DNA from: Planctomycetaceae bacterium
GTDB taxonomy: Bacteria; Planctomycetota; Phycisphaerae; Phycisphaerales; SM1A02
Assembly (NCBI GenBank): GCA_002684315.1
Contig: NYVB01000088.1
Coordinates: 7,603 to 16,551 of the forward strand
Length of the DNA stretch: 8,949 bases
Direction: 5' to 3'
In this document: positions 6,478-8,949 of the stretch, piece by piece
How the letters are laid out: each line of letters starts with the position of its first letter
How positions within the stretch are numbered: the stretch's first letter is position 1
The notes under the pieces: generated by a model
Told to the model about the DNA's origin: nothing
Databases searched by the model: none
The model's input: only the letters and a program-made list of their open reading frames with translations
Translations under genes and position numbers: made by a program

Positions 6478-7422
6478 TCACTTGCGAGCGGCCTTCTTCT
6501 TCGCGGCTTTCTTGGCGATCTTTTTCGTGGCCTTCTTGGCAACGGTCTTTCGCGGAGCCTTCTTCACGACCTTCTTGGCGACCTTCTTGGCAACTTTCTT
6601 GGCGACGGTCTTCTTCACGACCTTTTTGGCAGGCGCTTTCTTCGCAGCCGCCTTCTTCACCGAAGCGGGAATCTTCTTGACCGACTTGTCGATCTTCGCG
6701 GCAGATTTCTTTGAAGCGGGTTTGGCCGGTGGTGCGACCTCCTCTTCCACGACCTCGACGGGCTCGGGCTTTTTCACCGGCTTGGGGGTCGGACGCTTGG
6801 GAGGCTTGGGAGAGTCGTCCACGAAGGCACGAATCGTGGCCTCGAAAGCGAGCCCATCGGCACTCTTCACCTGACGGGCCATCCAACTTGAAAGTTCGCC
6901 GGAATCGACGATCTCACTGAGCACCTTGGCTTCGATGAGGAGATCGACGAGCCGATCATCGACGGGAATCACATGGACACCGAAGCATCGCTGCAGCACT
7001 CTGGCCGAGACGTAGGGTGGAATTCCTTCGAGCGCTTCGATGAGTGCTTTCGCATCTCGCTTGCCAGCGGACGCAAGATGATCAAGTGACACGGCATGCT
7101 GGCCGAGGTAGATCGAATGAAGACTCGTCTTCATTCGCTGCGCTCGTTCCAGTGCCAGTGGGTAGCGAGCACCGATCAAAGTGACGATCTCATTGGGAAG
7201 GAAGACACGGAGATCGTTGAAATCAACGATCGACCCACGGATCTTGGCCATCGCATCGTCAGCCTGCTTGGCCGTGGCTTCCCAAAGAAGGAAGCTGTAG
7301 ACGAGGACTTCGATGGGATCCTTCCCGTCGGAGGAAGCTCCTGCCGATGGAACCGGATCCTTGGCACCGACCTTCTTGACCAGCTTCATGAGCTTGGCAA
7401 CATCTGCAACACCGTTCTTCAC
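6478..7422 (-). CDS. HhH-GPD-like protein with a lysine-rich histone-H1-like C-terminal tail
   Basis: This 314-residue protein has two parts. Residues about 35-200 resemble the helical HhH-GPD (endonuclease III) fold. DPIEVLVYSFLLWEAT (35-50) fits the start of the domain. LEGIPPYVSARVLQRCFG (131-148), followed by IPVDDRL (152-158), fits the hairpin plus the VDTH segment of EndoIII. By that alignment the lysine nucleophile is replaced by Tyr137, while the catalytic Asp is kept (Asp155). No Fe-S cysteine cluster is present. Residues 205-314 are a disordered tail: Pro/Lys-rich, then acidic (EVVEEEV), then Lys/Ala-rich with VAKK repeats at 273-284, like histone H1 or chlamydial Hc proteins. Binding of DNA or RNA is inferred; glycosylase activity is uncertain. 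The GTG start overlaps the rbfA stop as GTGA, with GGAGG 10 nt upstream. It may act in DNA repair, nucleoid structure or ribosome biogenesis. Confidence 0.85.
   Translation of the reverse strand: MKNGVADVAKLMKLVKKVGAKDPVPSAGASSDGKDPIEVLVYSFLLWEATAKQADDAMAKIRGSIVDFNDLRVFLPNEIVTLIGARYPLALERAQRMKTSLHSIYLGQHAVSLDHLASAGKRDAKALIEALEGIPPYVSARVLQRCFGVHVIPVDDRLVDLLIEAKVLSEIVDSGELSSWMARQVKSADGLAFEATIRAFVDDSPKPPKRPTPKPVKKPEPVEVVEEEVAPPAKPASKKSAAKIDKSVKKIPASVKKAAAKKAPAKKVVKKTVAKKVAKKVAKKVVKKAPRKTVAKKATKKIAKKAAKKKAARK
6571..6606. repeat. Three tandem 12-bp repeats encoding VAKK in the Lys-rich tail
   Basis: The units are 6571-6582, 6583-6594 and 6595-6606, and differ by one or two bases. On the minus strand each reads as Val-Ala-Lys-Lys. 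The surrounding 6481-6711 is a longer degenerate array of AAG-rich codons. Such arrays in histone-like tails readily change length by slippage. Confidence 0.7.
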
Positions 7423-7853
7423 GATTCACCGACCTCCGAGTCGTTTTGGTTTGGATCTTCAAGCAGGGATTCGATGGCTGCCTGACGTTTGAGAGTCTTG
7501 TCGATTTCAAATGTGACCCGAGGGACACGCCGCAGACGAGTGGTTCGTTGGATTTCCCGTCGAAAGCGACCATTGGCCGACTGAAGCCCACGAAGCACGG
7601 TGGATTCGTGCTGTTCGGGCATCACGGTGATGCTGATTCGAGCCACCGAAAGATCGGGTGAGACGTCCACCGCAGTGATCGATACCAGGCCTCGGATTCG
7701 AGGGTCGCCAAGACCACGAGAAAGTGCTTCCTGAACGGCCTTTCGGACGGTGGAAGCGACCTTGGCGGTCCTGATCGATGGTTCGCCGGAATCATTTCCG
7801 GGACCGTACCGACCTCGAGTTTTTCCGATTGGTTCGCTCATGGTCTGAATCAC
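7419..7853 (-). CDS. rbfA: Ribosome-binding factor A
   Basis: RbfA is a KH-fold protein that binds the 30S subunit near the 5' end of 16S rRNA and is needed for late 30S maturation. The family marks are GDPRIRGLVSIT at 49-60, VDVSPDLSVARI at 62-73, the KH-type Ala-x-Gly step at 93-95 (SANGRF), and the closing VPRVTFEID at 110-118. The GTG start at 7853 is chosen because AAGGA lies 4-5 nt upstream and the codon overlaps the infB stop as GTGA. An ATG four codons later (7841) has no site at good spacing. The product has about 25 residues before the conserved domain and an acidic tail (EDPNQNDSEVGES), making it 144 residues, a little longer than usual. Its stop in turn overlaps the next gene by 4 bp. 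Confidence 0.94.
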   Translation of the reverse strand: MIQTMSEPIGKTRGRYGPGNDSGEPSIRTAKVASTVRKAVQEALSRGLGDPRIRGLVSITAVDVSPDLSVARISITVMPEQHESTVLRGLQSANGRFRREIQRTTRLRRVPRVTFEIDKTLKRQAAIESLLEDPNQNDSEVGES

Positions 7854-8949
7854 AGGGTCCTTGCGACTTCAATCGTCTTGTAACACTCGAGAACGTCTCC
7901 GACCTTGATGTCGTCGTAGCCCTCGATCTTCATGCCGCATTCCATGCCCGACTTCACTTCCTTCGCATCATCCTTGAAGCGCTTGAGCTGCTCCAGGCGA
8001 CGGTCGGACTCGACCACGATTCCGCCACGAGTGACACGAATCTGAAGGTTTCGTTCCACGGATCCGTCGGTGACGTAGCAGCCGGCGATCATGCCGACCT
8101 TGGACACCTTGAAGACCTCGCGGACTTCGGCATGACCCTTGACCTCGAGCTTGAGCTCGGGATCGAGCAGACCGGCCGCAGCCTTCTCCACGTCGTCGGT
8201 CAGATCGTAGATCACTTCGTAAAGTCGGAAATCGACACCACGTTGCTCCGCGAGCCCACGAGCCTTGGAAGACGTGGTCACGTTGAAGCCGACCACGATC
8301 GCGCCGGAGGCCTCCGCCAGAGCGATGTCGCTTTCGGAGATGCCGCCGACCGCCGCATGCTTGATCACGACCTTGACTTCATCCGTGCTGATGCGCGGAA
8401 GAATGGTGTTCAAAGTCTCGACCGAACCCTGCACATCGCCCTTGACGATGAGAGGAAGCTCGCGAGTTCCGGATTCCTGCATGCGATCGAAGATGTTGTC
8501 CAGAGTGACCTTGGGCTGAGCGAGGGTACGCTCGCGCTGGAGAATCCGGCATTCCTCGGCAGCATTCTCCGCGGCCTTGAGCGTGTCGACGATGTAGAAC
8601 TTGTCGCCGGCATCGGGAACGATGTCGAGACCGGACAAAGCGATCGGAGTCGAAGGACCCGCGTTCTGAACCTTGACTCCACGTTCGTCGACCATGTCGC
8701 GCACACGTCCGAATCCTCGCCCGGACACGATGAAGTCCCCGGTTGAAAGACTGCCTTCCTGAACCAGGACACTGGCAACGGGACCGCGACCATCGACCAA
8801 CTGCGCTTCGAGAACGGTGCCTTCGGCACTTCCTTCGAAATCGGCCTTGAGTTCAAGAAGTTCCGCCTGATAGTCGAGGGTGTCGAGCAATTCCTGGATG
8901 CCGTCACCATTGATGGTACTGGTCTTGACCACTTCCGTGGTGCCACCCC
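7850..8949 (-). CDS. infB: Translation initiation factor IF-2, C-terminal part (5' end beyond window)
   Basis: IF-2 is the GTPase that delivers fMet-tRNA to the 30S P site and promotes subunit joining. About 366 residues are visible. The frame runs to the right edge and reads GGTTEVVKTSTINGDGIQ, the end of the G domain (G5 region; TST where many species have SAL or SAK). The GTG at 8932 is therefore an internal Val. Numbering from that Val, domain II follows (GTVLEAQLVDGRGPVASVLV at 38-57). Domain III has LPLIVKGDVQGSVETL (159-174) and IKHAAVGGISESDIALA (190-206). Domain IV has GCYVTDG (284-290) and, to the end, RLEQLKRFKDDAKEVKSG and the fMet-tRNA-binding GYDDIKVGDVLECY. The G1-G4 motifs are outside the window. 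The stop overlaps the rbfA GTG by 4 bp, the common infB-rbfA linkage. Confidence 0.97.
   Translation of the reverse strand, partial: GGTTEVVKTSTINGDGIQELLDTLDYQAELLELKADFEGSAEGTVLEAQLVDGRGPVASVLVQEGSLSTGDFIVSGRGFGRVRDMVDERGVKVQNAGPSTPIALSGLDIVPDAGDKFYIVDTLKAAENAAEECRILQRERTLAQPKVTLDNIFDRMQESGTRELPLIVKGDVQGSVETLNTILPRISTDEVKVVIKHAAVGGISESDIALAEASGAIVVGFNVTTSSKARGLAEQRGVDFRLYEVIYDLTDDVEKAAAGLLDPELKLEVKGHAEVREVFKVSKVGMIAGCYVTDGSVERNLQIRVTRGGIVVESDRRLEQLKRFKDDAKEVKSGMECGMKIEGYDDIKVGDVLECYKTIEVARTL

Noticed and set aside
6467..6886. Glu/Arg/Gln-rich minus-strand frame overlapping the Lys-rich tail
   Set aside because: It is a frame-shifted reading of the AAG repeats, not a gene. The HhH/tail frame has a start, a ribosome-binding site and a conserved domain.
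7778..8746. 322-residue open frame on the plus strand opposite infB
   Set aside because: It is antisense to highly conserved IF-2 coding sequence, and its composition reflects the codon structure of the other strand.

Overview
The window looks like ordinary chromosome of a Gram-negative, moderately GC-rich bacterium. Planctomycetota, perhaps a Phycisphaerae-like lineage, is my best guess. The basis is the flavour of EF-P, the histone-H1-like Lys/Ala tail and the many lineage-specific proteins. This is an impression from protein character, not a phylogeny. There is no phage, IS element, CRISPR array, tRNA or rRNA. Ten protein genes fill almost all the DNA.

Left part (1-2504): a class-III PLP aminotransferase of the glutamate-1-semialdehyde aminotransferase superfamily (+ strand, cut by the left edge) converges on a thiolase most like beta-ketoadipyl-CoA thiolases (- strand). 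The two genes are 31 bp apart and no partner genes of a pathway lie nearby. Middle (2587-3985): an unrecognised four-helix membrane protein (-) is divergent from elongation factor P (+, GTG start). The 265-bp space between them holds a strong hairpin and a palindromic patch. EF-P then converges on the last gene of the long minus-strand cluster.

Right part (8949 down to 4014, all - strand): infB (IF-2, cut by the right edge), rbfA, a HhH-GPD-like protein with a Lys-rich histone-H1-like tail, yebC, acylphosphatase, a small lipoprotein and a TVP38/VTT-family membrane protein. infB-rbfA and rbfA-HhH each overlap by 4 bp as GTGA, and the remaining gaps are 19-55 bp, so this is probably one transcription unit or a few nested ones. 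Its core is translation: initiation (IF-2), 30S maturation (RbfA) and YebC, a factor now linked to ribosome stalling. EF-P, the classical polyproline-stall factor, is encoded nearby.

The most unusual gene is the HhH-GPD-like domain fused to a histone-like tail, sitting where many bacteria carry other translation genes. I found no convincing new defence or mobile system; the rest is mainly housekeeping plus lineage-specific proteins of unknown function.
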